A stretch of DNA of 64,000 bases from positions 1,426,001-1,490,000 of the forward strand of contig NZ_JBBUTK010000001.1 in the NCBI RefSeq assembly GCF_039592695.1. The letters run 5' to 3'. Every line of letters begins with the position of its first letter. Positions within the stretch are counted from its first letter, which is position 1. Below, piece after piece: positions 48,385-56,000 of the stretch. The stretch is from Flagellimonas_A sp039592695 (GTDB lineage Bacteria; Bacteroidota; Bacteroidia; Flavobacteriales; Flavobacteriaceae). The position numbers and the translations under genes are program-made. The notes under the pieces are model-generated. The model searched no databases and was not told the DNA's origin. It worked only from the letters and a program-made list of their open reading frames with translations.

Positions 48385-49551
48385 TCAGTCTTCCTGAAAT
48401 TTGTAGATGTTGCCATCAAAAGCGCAGACATATAGTTCATTGGCTGCATCCGTACCGAAGGAAGCAATATTAAGACCAGATTGCAACAATAATTCGTTGT
48501 CGCTTCCGTCAAGTTCCAATGCCCATATTCTGCCAGTGATAAAATCGCCGTAAATGTACCTTCCATTGATGGAAGGGTTTAAGCTTCCTCGATACACATA
48601 GCCTCCTGTAATCGAACGGTCGCCATTGTCATGATTGTACTCGAAAATGGGCGGTGTAAGCCCTGAAGTGTCACAATCCCCAGAAAAACAATCCGTTCCC
48701 TCAAAGAGTTTCCAGCCATAATTACCTCCCAATACAACAATATCGATTTCCTCTAATTTACCCTGTCCGACATCGCCAATCCATAAATCTCCGGTCTGTG
48801 CATCAAAGCTCATCCGCCACGGATTTCTGAAACCGTATGCATAAATTTCTGGACGAACGTTACTTTCTCCCACAAAAGGGTTATCCGAGGGAATGGAATA
48901 ATTAAGTCCACTATCTTGGTTATCCACATCAATACGGAGGATGTTGCCCAAGAGGTTTGAACGAGTCTGTGCATTATTTTGGGGGTCGCCACTATCACCA
49001 CCGTCTCCCATAGCAATGTAAAGATACCCATCAGGACCAAAGGCAATTTGGCCCCCATTATGATTGTCGAAAGGTTGGGGAATCTCTAAAAGCATCAACT
49101 CACTGTTGGGGTCGGCCATGTCGGTATCGGAAGCCGAAACACTAAACCTAGAGATTACTGAAAGTGTTACTGATGGCGTGTAGCACACATAAAAATAACC
49201 GTTGGTTTCATAATTGGGATGAAAGGCAAAACCCAACAGCCCCTGTTCGCTTGTGGTCGATAGCGTACCGCTCAAATCCAAGAACTCCGTACTTTCATCA
49301 ACCGATTCTTCATTGGAAAATGTATGTATACGTCCACCTTTTTCGGCGACAAAAATTCGGTTTGTGCCATCATTTGGGGACTGTAAATCCAACGGTTGTG
49401 AAAACGATAGTTGGGGAAACGCATTCGCAAGGGTCAACTCAACTTGGTCAACAGTATCGTCTGTTGGCGAATCATCGGTACTTGTTGAATCATTATCACA
49501 AGAAAAAGCACCAATCAATACCAACAAGAGCAAAAAATTAGGAATTTTCAT
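48385..49551 (-). CDS. PQQ-type soluble glucose/sorbosone dehydrogenase family lipoprotein
   Basis: A 388-residue lipoprotein (Cys18 in LIGAFSC, then DNDSTSTDD, an acidic surface-export-like start). The mature part is a six-bladed propeller of the GSDH family: RIFVAEKGGRIHTF, GLLGFAFHPNYETNGYFYVCY, DNHNGGQIAFGPDGYLYIAMGDGGD, GFRNPWRMSFDAQTGDLWIGDVGQ, GGNYGWKLFEG. These positions match PQQ and calcium binding in the soluble glucose dehydrogenases. It probably oxidises aldose sugars at the cell surface, although PQQ must be supplied. aroQ lies 50 bases upstream on the same strand. Confidence 0.9.
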   Translation of the reverse strand: MKIPNFLLLLVLIGAFSCDNDSTSTDDSPTDDTVDQVELTLANAFPQLSFSQPLDLQSPNDGTNRIFVAEKGGRIHTFSNEESVDESTEFLDLSGTLSTTSEQGLLGFAFHPNYETNGYFYVCYTPSVTLSVISRFSVSASDTDMADPNSELMLLEIPQPFDNHNGGQIAFGPDGYLYIAMGDGGDSGDPQNNAQTRSNLLGNILRIDVDNQDSGLNYSIPSDNPFVGESNVRPEIYAYGFRNPWRMSFDAQTGDLWIGDVGQGKLEEIDIVVLGGNYGWKLFEGTDCFSGDCDTSGLTPPIFEYNHDNGDRSITGGYVYRGSLNPSINGRYIYGDFITGRIWALELDGSDNELLLQSGLNIASFGTDAANELYVCAFDGNIYKFQED

Positions 49552-49601
49552 AGCGGGGGTTTCTATAATTTACGGAAGCAATCCCCCTGATGGATTTTCC
49601 A

Positions 49602-50018
49602 TCAGTCAAGAAAGCTCTGTATGGCCAAGTCATAGCTTTTGAGCCCGAAACCCAAAACGACCCCTTTTGCCACTGGCGATATAAAGGATTGATGCCGAAA
49701 CTCTTCTCTTGAAAAAGTATTTGAAATATGCACCTCAACCACGGGGGTGTCGATGGCTTTGACCACATCACCAATGCCCACTGAGGTATGGGTATACGCA
49801 GCAGCGTTGAGAACGATGCCATCGTAAGAAAACCCCACTGATTGTATTTTATCAATCAACTCGCCCTCAATGTTCGATTGAAAATACTCGAGCTGTACAT
49901 CTTTAAACTTGAATTGTAACTGTGAATAATAATCGTCAAAAGTGGTATCACCGTACACTTCTGGTTCACGCTTACCAAGTAAATTAAGATTCGGGCCATT
50001 GATGATGATGATTTTCAT
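49602..50018 (-). CDS. aroQ: 3-dehydroquinate dehydratase, type II
   Basis: A 138-residue shikimate-pathway enzyme. It starts IIIINGPNLNLLGKREPEVYG, the type II signature with the catalytic Tyr; the substrate loop is LNAAAYTHTSVGIGDVV and the conserved C-terminal block is EVHISNTFSREEFRHQS. The length is slightly short but normal. In many Bacteroidetes aroQ stands next to xerD; here four barrel genes lie between them. Confidence 0.97.
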   Translation of the reverse strand: MKIIIINGPNLNLLGKREPEVYGDTTFDDYYSQLQFKFKDVQLEYFQSNIEGELIDKIQSVGFSYDGIVLNAAAYTHTSVGIGDVVKAIDTPVVEVHISNTFSREEFRHQSFISPVAKGVVLGFGLKSYDLAIQSFLD

Positions 50019-50047
50019 GCCATAAATGTAATTATAATTTTAGGGCA

Positions 50048-50075
50048 TAAAAAAAGGGGAGCATATTTGCTCCCC
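50048..50075 (-). terminator. Terminator of the 50099 barrel gene
   Basis: On the minus strand GGGGAGCA-AATA-TGCTCCCC is followed by TTTTTTTATG. It lies 24 bases after the stop. Confidence 0.9.
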
Positions 50076-50098
50076 ATATATTTTAACGTTCCGATTGT

Positions 50099-50602
50099 TT
50101 AATTAAAACGGTAACCACCTCCAATGGTTAGCGTGTTGATGTCAACAACATCACCAAAATCTCCGCCCCTGGTCAATTGAAATGCATAACGTGCTTCAAC
50201 AAACCAATTGCTATCGATTTGATAGCCTGCGCCAAATCCGAGATCAAGACCAAGTTCGCCATCAGGAATATCTTCTAACAAATAATTGATCTGGGGACCT
50301 GCCTGAATATTGAATTGATCTGATATTTTATACTTTGCCATAACAGGAATGTACAATGATGTTAAATCATCGACAATGCTGAGCAATAAAGAGGGCTCGA
50401 TGTCAAAATTATCTCCCGCTTCAAAATTGTAACTCCCCCCAATGAAGAAACCCAGTTCGCTGTCACTCGCATCGAAAAAGCCATTGGTGTCAACACTTAT
50501 TGAAACATTGTTTAAACCGGCTTTAACTGCAAAGCCCTCTTGGGCAGTAGCTGTGACAATCACTGCGAACATCGCTAACCCTGTAAGAATCGTTTTTTTC
50601 AT
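50099..50602 (-). CDS. Outer-membrane beta-barrel protein (porin-family, OmpA/OprF-like barrel)
   Basis: A 167-residue exported barrel (signal peptide about 1-20, ending TATAQ). The mature part has alternating strands (AVKAGLNNVSISVDTNG, GYQIDSNWFVEARYAFQL) and ends in FN with the aromatic terminal residue needed for outer-membrane insertion. It is one of four small barrel genes in a row and is closest in layout to the one at 50903. The role is unknown. It has a full -7 box (TACCTTTG, 50633-50640) and a terminator. Confidence 0.88.
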   Translation of the reverse strand: MKKTILTGLAMFAVIVTATAQEGFAVKAGLNNVSISVDTNGFFDASDSELGFFIGGSYNFEAGDNFDIEPSLLLSIVDDLTSLYIPVMAKYKISDQFNIQAGPQINYLLEDIPDGELGLDLGFGAGYQIDSNWFVEARYAFQLTRGGDFGDVVDINTLTIGGGYRFN

Positions 50603-50632
50603 GATTAAGATTTTTATTTAGTTATTGTTCAA

Positions 50633-50640
50633 CAAAGGTA
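50633..50640 (-). promoter_or_regulatory. -7 promoter box of the 50099-50602 barrel gene
   Basis: On the minus strand it reads TACCTTTG, a full match and identical to the rnpB box. It lies 30 bases above the ATG. Confidence 0.55.
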
Positions 50641-50765
50641 CAAAACTCAAAAATTGAGTTGTAAAAATATTACAAGCAATAGAGAATTTCTCGAAGCCAA
50701 CTATCCCCAAGGCATGGCCGTAGGAGTATTTAGCTGGTTCCATTTTAACCTAAAGGTCAAAAACC

Positions 50766-50848
50766 ATCCCGATAGCTATCGGGACTGTTATTTGGATTCC
50801 CGTTTTCACGGGAATGACATTTCATCGGAAACCCCGCAGCAAGCTGCG
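50766..50848. repeat. Cluster of three different palindromes
   Basis: In the 300-base gap between two barrel genes: TCCCGATAGCTATCGGGA (50766-50783, same core as 24069-24086), ATTCCCG-TTTTCA-CGGGAAT (50795-50814) and CGCAGC-AA-GCTGCG (50835-50848). No gene is visible in the gap. They look like dispersed palindromic repeats that have inserted side by side, not one terminator. Confidence 0.8.
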
Positions 50849-50902
50849 AAGAATTCTTTTCGATTAAATTTTCTGTATTTGTCATATTATCACAACACTT
50901 TT

Positions 50903-51490
50903 TCAATCAAAGAAATACGCTACCCCTACATTAATCTGTTGTGCCCTTAGCGTGAGCAAACCTGAACCAGGGCCATTGTACCTGTTGGTCAACTCTATCG
51001 AATACCTTGCCTGAATCGTGAAATTCTCATTGATGTCATAACCTGCCCCAAAACCAATGTCAACGCCAAAATTTCGAAGAATGCTTTCAATGGTATCAGC
51101 AAAATCATCATCAATCAATTCTACAGCACCAGTCACGTCATTTTTAATATCGTTCAGCGTCGTTGAAAAACTAAATTGGGGGCCTGCCTGCAGATGAAAA
51201 CTTTCAGCAGCATAAAACTTGAGCATGGCCGGTAGAAAAATAAAGCCCAGATCGCCTGCACTACCATAGGTCAGTTCGGGCTGAAAATGCAGTTTTTCAG
51301 AAATTGGTACATCAAGAATTCCACCGATATAAAATCCCGTATTATTGGTGGCCGAGATGTTGCCGAGGGTAAAATCAAAATCAACATTACTGTTCAACAA
51401 GCCACCAGTAAGGCCAAACCTTGGTGTTTCTTGCGCGCAAATGCTGCATACAAGAAGTAGCATTGCACCTACTAGGAGTAATCTTTTCAT
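50903..51490 (-). CDS. Outer-membrane beta-barrel protein
   Basis: A 195-residue exported barrel. The start at 51490 (MKRLLLVGAMLLLVCSICAQ) begins the signal peptide and lies below a full -7 box at 51518-51525; the upstream in-frame ATG at 51541 is above that box and is not used. Strand pattern as in its neighbour (ISEKLHFQPELTYG, INENFTIQARYSIEL), ending in VGVAYFFD. It is paralogous to the 50099 gene. Confidence 0.86.
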   Translation of the reverse strand: MKRLLLVGAMLLLVCSICAQETPRFGLTGGLLNSNVDFDFTLGNISATNNTGFYIGGILDVPISEKLHFQPELTYGSAGDLGFIFLPAMLKFYAAESFHLQAGPQFSFSTTLNDIKNDVTGAVELIDDDFADTIESILRNFGVDIGFGAGYDINENFTIQARYSIELTNRYNGPGSGLLTLRAQQINVGVAYFFD

Positions 51491-51517
51491 AATCAAAGTG
51501 TTTAGTTCGTTCTTTAT

Positions 51518-51525
51518 CAAAGATA
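51518..51525 (-). promoter_or_regulatory. -7 promoter box of the 50903-51490 barrel gene
   Basis: On the minus strand it reads TATCTTTG, a full match, 27 bases above the ATG at 51490. Confidence 0.55.
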
Positions 51526-51550
51526 AAAATTTCACCCACACCGCTATTTA

Positions 51551-51581
51551 AAAAGAAAAGCGGGCCTTATCGAAGGCCCGC
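51551..51581 (-). terminator. Terminator of the 51610 barrel gene
   Basis: GCGGGCCTT-ATCG-AAGGCCCGC, nine perfect pairs, followed on the minus strand by TTTCTTTTT. It lies about 30 bases after the stop. Confidence 0.85.
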
Positions 51582-51609
51582 CCACTCATTTTTTATGATA
51601 AAACTGGTA

Positions 51610-52125
51610 TTAAAAACCAAAAAGCACCCCTAAAGTCGCAGTGCTCCATGTACCGCCATCAAGTTCAATGCCTGTGTATGAGCCAGTAATCTCTGTACCA
51701 CGGCCAATGTTGAAGGCCACTATCGGGCGATAGTAAAATCCACTATCGGTATCTTCTGAAACGCCAACAGCATATCCCACGTCAGCACCAAAATTCAATC
51801 TGCTCCTCACATGGGGAAAAACACGAACAAGTCCCGCAACTGGCAAGAACTGTACATTATCAAAATTTGATTGCACGGCCAGGTCATCAGTTTCTAAAAA
51901 GGCGTTTGTAAACCCGGTAGCCAAGCCAATATCGAACACTTTTGAAACCCCATAATGATACGCTGCATCCAACCCCAAGCTGAACTTGGCAATCTCGGAG
52001 GCATCGCCGACAGGAAGCCCGCCATTGATACCAAACTTGAATTTGTCACGATCGGTATTGTTCTGTGCCTGTATCTTTACGGCCAGCCCTAACAGAAGAA
52101 TGATAAGAATAGTTGCTTTCTTCAT
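51610..52125 (-). CDS. Outer-membrane beta-barrel protein, copy 1 of a tandem pair
   Basis: A 171-residue exported barrel (signal peptide about 1-20, ending KIQAQ). Blocks LPVGDASEIAKFSLGLDAAYH, ATGFTNAF, VQFLPVAG, GFYYRPIVAFNIG and SYTGIELDGGTWSTATLGVLFGF are nearly the same in the gene at 52295, so the two arose by tandem duplication. It ends in a C-terminal Phe. Function unknown. Confidence 0.88.
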   Translation of the reverse strand: MKKATILIILLLGLAVKIQAQNNTDRDKFKFGINGGLPVGDASEIAKFSLGLDAAYHYGVSKVFDIGLATGFTNAFLETDDLAVQSNFDNVQFLPVAGLVRVFPHVRSRLNFGADVGYAVGVSEDTDSGFYYRPIVAFNIGRGTEITGSYTGIELDGGTWSTATLGVLFGF

Positions 52126-52242
52126 TTTTTATTGGTTTGTTGCATTTAGGCTGCAAGCACGGGTTTTTGATGGTATTCAAATAATTTTAGTTGTGATTGG
52201 CAAAAAAGGAGTTGTGAAAACTCCTTCCAATAACATAAGGGT

Positions 52243-52272
52243 AAAAAAAAGCGGAAGCCTAAAGGCTTCCGC
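52243..52272 (-). terminator. Terminator of the 52295 barrel gene
   Basis: On the minus strand GCGGAAGCCT-TT-AGGCTTCCGC is followed by TTTTTTTTAC. It lies 22 bases after the stop. Confidence 0.92.
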
Positions 52273-52294
52273 ATCATTATTCATATAACTATTT

Positions 52295-52804
52295 CTAAAG
52301 GCCAAACAAAACGCCCAAGGCTATGGTACTCCATGTACCACCATCAAGTGAAATACCAGTATATGATAGATTCAGTTCAGTGTTTCCACCAATTTTATAA
52401 CCCACTCCAGGTCTATAATAGAATCCTCCATCATTTCCATCACTGATACCGACGGCATAACCCAAATCAGCACCAATACTGAAGTCTTCTGAAGCATTAA
52501 ATTTACCTGAAGCCGCAATCGGCAAGAATTGAACGTCTTCAAATTCAACTTCCAATTCAAATCCATCTTCAGAGATGGTTTCCGTTTTGCCGAACGCATT
52601 GGTAAATCCTGTCGCCACACCAGCGTAGAAAGTATCTGATATTTCCCAGTGATACTTGGCATCAAGACCAAGACTGAAGCTTGAGATATCGCCAGCATCA
52701 CCAACGGGTAGGGCAACATTGGCACCAAGTTTAAATCCTTCCTGTGCATTAACAAGACCAATGGTAAATAAACCTATGGCAAAAGCCATTATTACTTTTT
52801 TCAT
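52295..52804 (-). CDS. Outer-membrane beta-barrel protein, copy 2 of a tandem pair
   Basis: A 169-residue exported barrel. The start at 52804 (MKKVIMAFAIGLFTIG) opens a signal peptide ending VNAQ and lies below a full -7 box (52835-52842). The open frame runs upstream to 52990, but that would overlap xerD head-on. It shares LPVGDA, FSLGLDA, ATGFTNAF, VQFLPIA, GFYYRPGVG and SYTGISLDGGTWSTIALGVLFG with the 51610 gene. Confidence 0.88.
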   Translation of the reverse strand: MKKVIMAFAIGLFTIGLVNAQEGFKLGANVALPVGDAGDISSFSLGLDAKYHWEISDTFYAGVATGFTNAFGKTETISEDGFELEVEFEDVQFLPIAASGKFNASEDFSIGADLGYAVGISDGNDGGFYYRPGVGYKIGGNTELNLSYTGISLDGGTWSTIALGVLFGL

Positions 52805-52834
52805 GTTTTTGTGTTTTAATTTTTTTTGATGGCC

Positions 52835-52842
52835 CAAACATA
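52835..52842 (-). promoter_or_regulatory. -7 promoter box of the 52295-52804 barrel gene
   Basis: On the minus strand it reads TATGTTTG, a full match, 30 bases above the ATG. It supports the short form of the protein. Confidence 0.5.
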
Positions 52843-52959
52843 CCTTATCGCATCTTGCGGCTAATAAAATAGTTGTCAAATTGTAAGAAAACGTTGTCAG
52901 AAATAGCATTTTTGATATGTAAACCCAAACTATTCGTATGGTTTGTGCACTTGTAAACT

Positions 52960-52967
52960 TATCTTTA
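52960..52967 (+). promoter_or_regulatory. -7 promoter box of xerD, leaderless candidate
   Basis: It reads TATCTTTA, one base off consensus, only four bases above the xerD ATG. If used, the mRNA would begin at or beside the start codon. Confidence 0.4.
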
Positions 52968-52971
52968 AACC

Positions 52972-53868
52972 ATGAACTGGCCCCAAGCACTTCAAGATTA
53001 TCAGGTATATCTCAAGATTGAGCGTGGACTTTCAGCCAACTCCATCAAAAATTATTCATACGACCTACAAAAACTTATTGATTTTCTTGAGGAAAAAGAT
53101 TTGCAAGCCTCACCCATTGTCATTGAAAAAGACTATTTGCAGCAATTCATCTACGAAACCGCAAAACAGGTCAAGCCCAGGTCACAGGCCAGAATCGTCT
53201 CTGGCCTGAAAAGTTTTTTCAATTATCTGGTCTTTGAAAACTATCGGGAGGACAATCCGATGGATTTGATCGAAACCCCAAAGATTGGGCGAAAACTGCC
53301 AGACACACTTTCTACCGATGAAATCAATGATCTCATAGCCGCCATCGACCTTTCAAAACCTCAAGGCGAGCGCAACCGTGCCATATTGGAGACATTATAT
53401 GGCTGTGGCCTACGCGTGTCAGAACTGATTGGTCTTCGCCTATCGGATTTATTTTTTGATGAGGATTTCATCCGTATAACCGGAAAAGGCAATAAACAAC
53501 GCTTTGTACCCATTGGTGAAGTGACCAAAAAATATATCAACATCTACAGGCACGAAGTACGCAATCATCTGAAACCGCAAAAAGAAAGTGAAGACGTTTT
53601 GTTTTTGAACCGACGGGGCAAACAATTGACCCGTGCCATGGTGTTCACCATCATCAAAAGATTGGCCGAAAAGATTGGATTGAAGAAAAATATCAGTCCA
53701 CATACCTTTCGTCACTCGTTTGCCACCCATTTATTGGAAAACGGTGCGGATTTGCGTGCCATTCAACAAATGTTGGGCCACGAGAGCATCACCACCACCG
53801 AGGTGTATGTACATGTTGACCGCACGCATTTGGCAAAAACGCTTAGGGATTTTCACCCACGAAATTAA
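52972..53868 (+). CDS. xerD: Site-specific tyrosine recombinase XerD
   Basis: A 298-residue Xer recombinase that resolves chromosome dimers at dif. N-terminal SAM-like domain (about 1-85; YLKIERGLSANSIKNYSYDL) and catalytic domain with Arg in GCGLRVSELIGLRL, Lys in GKGNKQRFVP, HTFRHSFATHLLENG, and LGHESITTTEVYVHV with the nucleophile Tyr. The length and motifs match housekeeping XerD rather than an integron or phage integrase. No dif site was recognised nearby. Confidence 0.96.
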   Translation: MNWPQALQDYQVYLKIERGLSANSIKNYSYDLQKLIDFLEEKDLQASPIVIEKDYLQQFIYETAKQVKPRSQARIVSGLKSFFNYLVFENYREDNPMDLIETPKIGRKLPDTLSTDEINDLIAAIDLSKPQGERNRAILETLYGCGLRVSELIGLRLSDLFFDEDFIRITGKGNKQRFVPIGEVTKKYINIYRHEVRNHLKPQKESEDVLFLNRRGKQLTRAMVFTIIKRLAEKIGLKKNISPHTFRHSFATHLLENGADLRAIQQMLGHESITTTEVYVHVDRTHLAKTLRDFHPRN

Positions 53869-53871
53869 GTC

Positions 53872-54381
53872 TTAGAACTTCCATTTTGAACCCAGGTATA
53901 GTGCCCCTTTGCCATCTGGATTACTAAATCCCTGTGGCGCAAATTTAGGAGTGTTGAGAAGTTGTCTGAATCCAGCTTGAATAAACATATCTTCTTTGGG
54001 CTCATATTCAATTTCAATAAGAATCTCTTTTCTTGCTGAATCACCTCTAGGATTAATCATATTTATTCCGTTTCTCATGGAAGTAAAATCCCATTCGTAT
54101 TGAATCCCACCTACTCCGTATAATTTCTTTGCAATTTTCTTTCTAAGAACCAATTGACTTCGAAAAATTTCAAAAGCAGGGGTCTTTTCATTGAAACCCC
54201 TCAGAATGATATCGGTCGATGGATTCAAGGGATAACTTACCGAAAAATTGCCAAAATCATATTTCTCATCAGCGAAATCATAGCCAAAACTCTCAACAGT
54301 AATAGGTTTTGGTTCTTGACTATAACCTTGAAATACAAAAAGGATGAAAATAAACGCTATGCATAATTGTATCGGCCTCAA
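53872..54381 (-). CDS. Secreted beta-barrel-like protein, function unknown
   Basis: A 169-residue exported protein (signal peptide about 1-21, ending GYSQ). Repeated strands (FGNFSVSYPLNPSTDIILRG, FRSQLVLRKKIAKKLYGVGG, EILIEIEYEPKEDMFIQAGF) and the C-terminal Phe (LGSKWKF) fit a small outer-membrane barrel. It is convergent with xerD, three bases apart. No family recognised. Confidence 0.75.
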   Translation of the reverse strand: MRPIQLCIAFIFILFVFQGYSQEPKPITVESFGYDFADEKYDFGNFSVSYPLNPSTDIILRGFNEKTPAFEIFRSQLVLRKKIAKKLYGVGGIQYEWDFTSMRNGINMINPRGDSARKEILIEIEYEPKEDMFIQAGFRQLLNTPKFAPQGFSNPDGKGALYLGSKWKF

Positions 54382-54475
54382 AGCGGTAATTTGACCTTTA
54401 AGTTAAGAACTAAACAATGATGCCCAGCTGGATTTAGACAAATTTAACAGCAACGAAACTGCTTATTTTAACGTG

Positions 54476-54625
54476 AATAATGGATAAGCCATCCGAAGCC
54501 GGAAATTATATTTCCCTGACCCTGAAGGGTAATAATTTCCTGAATTTCAGATATTTTTTGAGGATTTTTCTTCCCTTCAGGGTATGGGGAAAAGAAAAAT
54601 CAGACGATTTCGCTTATCCATCATT
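54476..54625. mobile_element. MITE-like element with 14-bp terminal inverted repeats
   Basis: The ends AATAATGGATAAGC (54476-54489) and GCTTATCCATCATT (54612-54625) are inverted repeats with one mismatch. Inside lies a second exact inverted pair, ACCCTGAAGGG (54519-54529) and CCCTTCAGGGT (54573-54583). At 150 bases it is non-coding and nested palindromic. It fills most of the gap between two genes, ending five bases before the NADH dehydrogenase stop. It may be a non-autonomous element or a complex terminator. Confidence 0.55.
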
Positions 54626-54630
54626 CAAAG

Positions 54631-55920
54631 TTATTTAGAAGTCTGATATTGCTTTTTAAAAGGTCGGATGATCAATCTGGCCTCTCGGTCAAATTTGATG
54701 TAATTGTAGACCCAGTTGATAAACACCACCACTCGGTTTCTAAAGCCGATCAAAAAGAAAAGGTGTACAAACATCCAAACAAACCAGGCAAAAACCCCTT
54801 GAAATTTGAACCGTTTTAAATCGGCCACGGCTTTGTTGCGGCCTATGGTGGCCATACTGCCCTTATCGTGATATTCAAAGGCTTTCAATTTTTTTCCTTC
54901 AAGCATTCGTACCAGATTGTCACCCAAATTATCGCCCTGTTGCATGGCCGGCTGTGCCATCATCGGATGCCCTTTTGGATGTTTCTCAGTACTCATACAG
55001 GCCACATCACCAATAGCAAAGATGTGTTCAAAACCTTCCACCTGATGGTACGGGTTCACTTTCAGACGGTGGCCAAAAGTACAGAGCTCTGTCGCATCCA
55101 ACCCTTTTACAGAAGCAGCCTTGACACCAGCTGCCCACACCACGGTTGCCGTTTCAAAAGAAACATCCCTGTCAGTGGTCACCAAATTGCCATCATAGCC
55201 GGTCACCCTGATATTTTTCCAAACGTTAACCCCCAAGCCTTCCAGAAAATCCTCAGCCTTTTTTGAGGCGATTTCACTCATGGCGGGCAACAATCTATCC
55301 CCGCCCTGCACCAAATTGATCTGTGCCCTTCGCGTATCAAGATCGGGGTAATCTTTGGGAAGAATCCCTTTTTTGATTTCTGCCAGTGCACCAGCCAGTT
55401 CAACTCCCGTTGGGCCACCGCCCACAATCACAAAGTTCATCAGCGCATCGCGATCGTGAAGGTCGTCGGTCAACAAGGCCTGTTCGAAGTTTTCAAGAAT
55501 AAGGCTACGAAGATTCAACGATTGTGGAATCGTCTTCATGGCCATACTGTTTTTTTCGATGGATTCATTGCCAAAAAAATTCGTCTCTGAACCCGTCGCC
55601 ACGACCAGATAGTCAAATTTCAAATCCCCGATGTTGGTGCTGACCAGATTTTTTTCGATATCAACATTCAAAACCTCGGCCAAACGGAAGTAAAAATTGG
55701 GGTAGCCCTGTAACACTTTTCGTATGGGATATGCTATGGAGTCAGGTTCCAATCCTCCTGTGGAAACTTGATACAAAAGCGGTTGAAATGTGTGATAGTT
55801 ATGTCGGTCAAGAAGAACGACCTGTAACTCTTTCTTGCTCAGTTTTTTGGCAAGGGAGATGCCTCCGAAACCCCCACCAATAATCACAACTCTGGGAAAA
55901 CTCGATTGTGGTATGTTCAT
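54631..55920 (-). CDS. ndh: Type II NADH dehydrogenase-like flavoprotein
   Basis: A 429-residue FAD/NAD(P)H oxidoreductase of the respiratory chain. FAD site VVIIGGGFGGISLAKKL (about 10-26), family mark LLYQVSTGGLEPDSIAYPIR, NADH site FVIVGGGPTGVELAGALAE (about 162-180), then TVVWAAGVKA and FAIGDVACM, and a hydrophobic C-terminal segment (about 375-410) for membrane association. It passes electrons from NADH to quinone without proton pumping. A fair promoter stands upstream. Confidence 0.93.
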   Translation of the reverse strand: MNIPQSSFPRVVIIGGGFGGISLAKKLSKKELQVVLLDRHNYHTFQPLLYQVSTGGLEPDSIAYPIRKVLQGYPNFYFRLAEVLNVDIEKNLVSTNIGDLKFDYLVVATGSETNFFGNESIEKNSMAMKTIPQSLNLRSLILENFEQALLTDDLHDRDALMNFVIVGGGPTGVELAGALAEIKKGILPKDYPDLDTRRAQINLVQGGDRLLPAMSEIASKKAEDFLEGLGVNVWKNIRVTGYDGNLVTTDRDVSFETATVVWAAGVKAASVKGLDATELCTFGHRLKVNPYHQVEGFEHIFAIGDVACMSTEKHPKGHPMMAQPAMQQGDNLGDNLVRMLEGKKLKAFEYHDKGSMATIGRNKAVADLKRFKFQGVFAWFVWMFVHLFFLIGFRNRVVVFINWVYNYIKFDREARLIIRPFKKQYQTSK

Positions 55921-55938
55921 TAGCTATTGTTAGAAGTG

Positions 55939-55966
55939 CAAATTTACGATTTAACACAAGGGCAAA
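55939..55966 (-). promoter_or_regulatory. Promoter of the type II NADH dehydrogenase gene
   Basis: On the minus strand TTTG (55966-55963), 16 bases, then TAAATTTG (55946-55939), both full matches with a spacer one base short. The ATG follows 18 bases below. Confidence 0.6.
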
Positions 55967-56000
55967 ACGCATTTTCGCCAACAGATTTTAGTATATTCGA

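Noticed and set aside
52805..52990. 62-residue extension of the 52295-52804 barrel gene
   Set aside because: It would put residues before a signal peptide, cross the -7 box at 52835 and run into the start of xerD on the other strand.
52972..53868. Integrase of a prophage or genomic island
   Set aside because: Length and motifs are those of housekeeping XerD, and no tRNA, attachment repeats or phage genes surround it.
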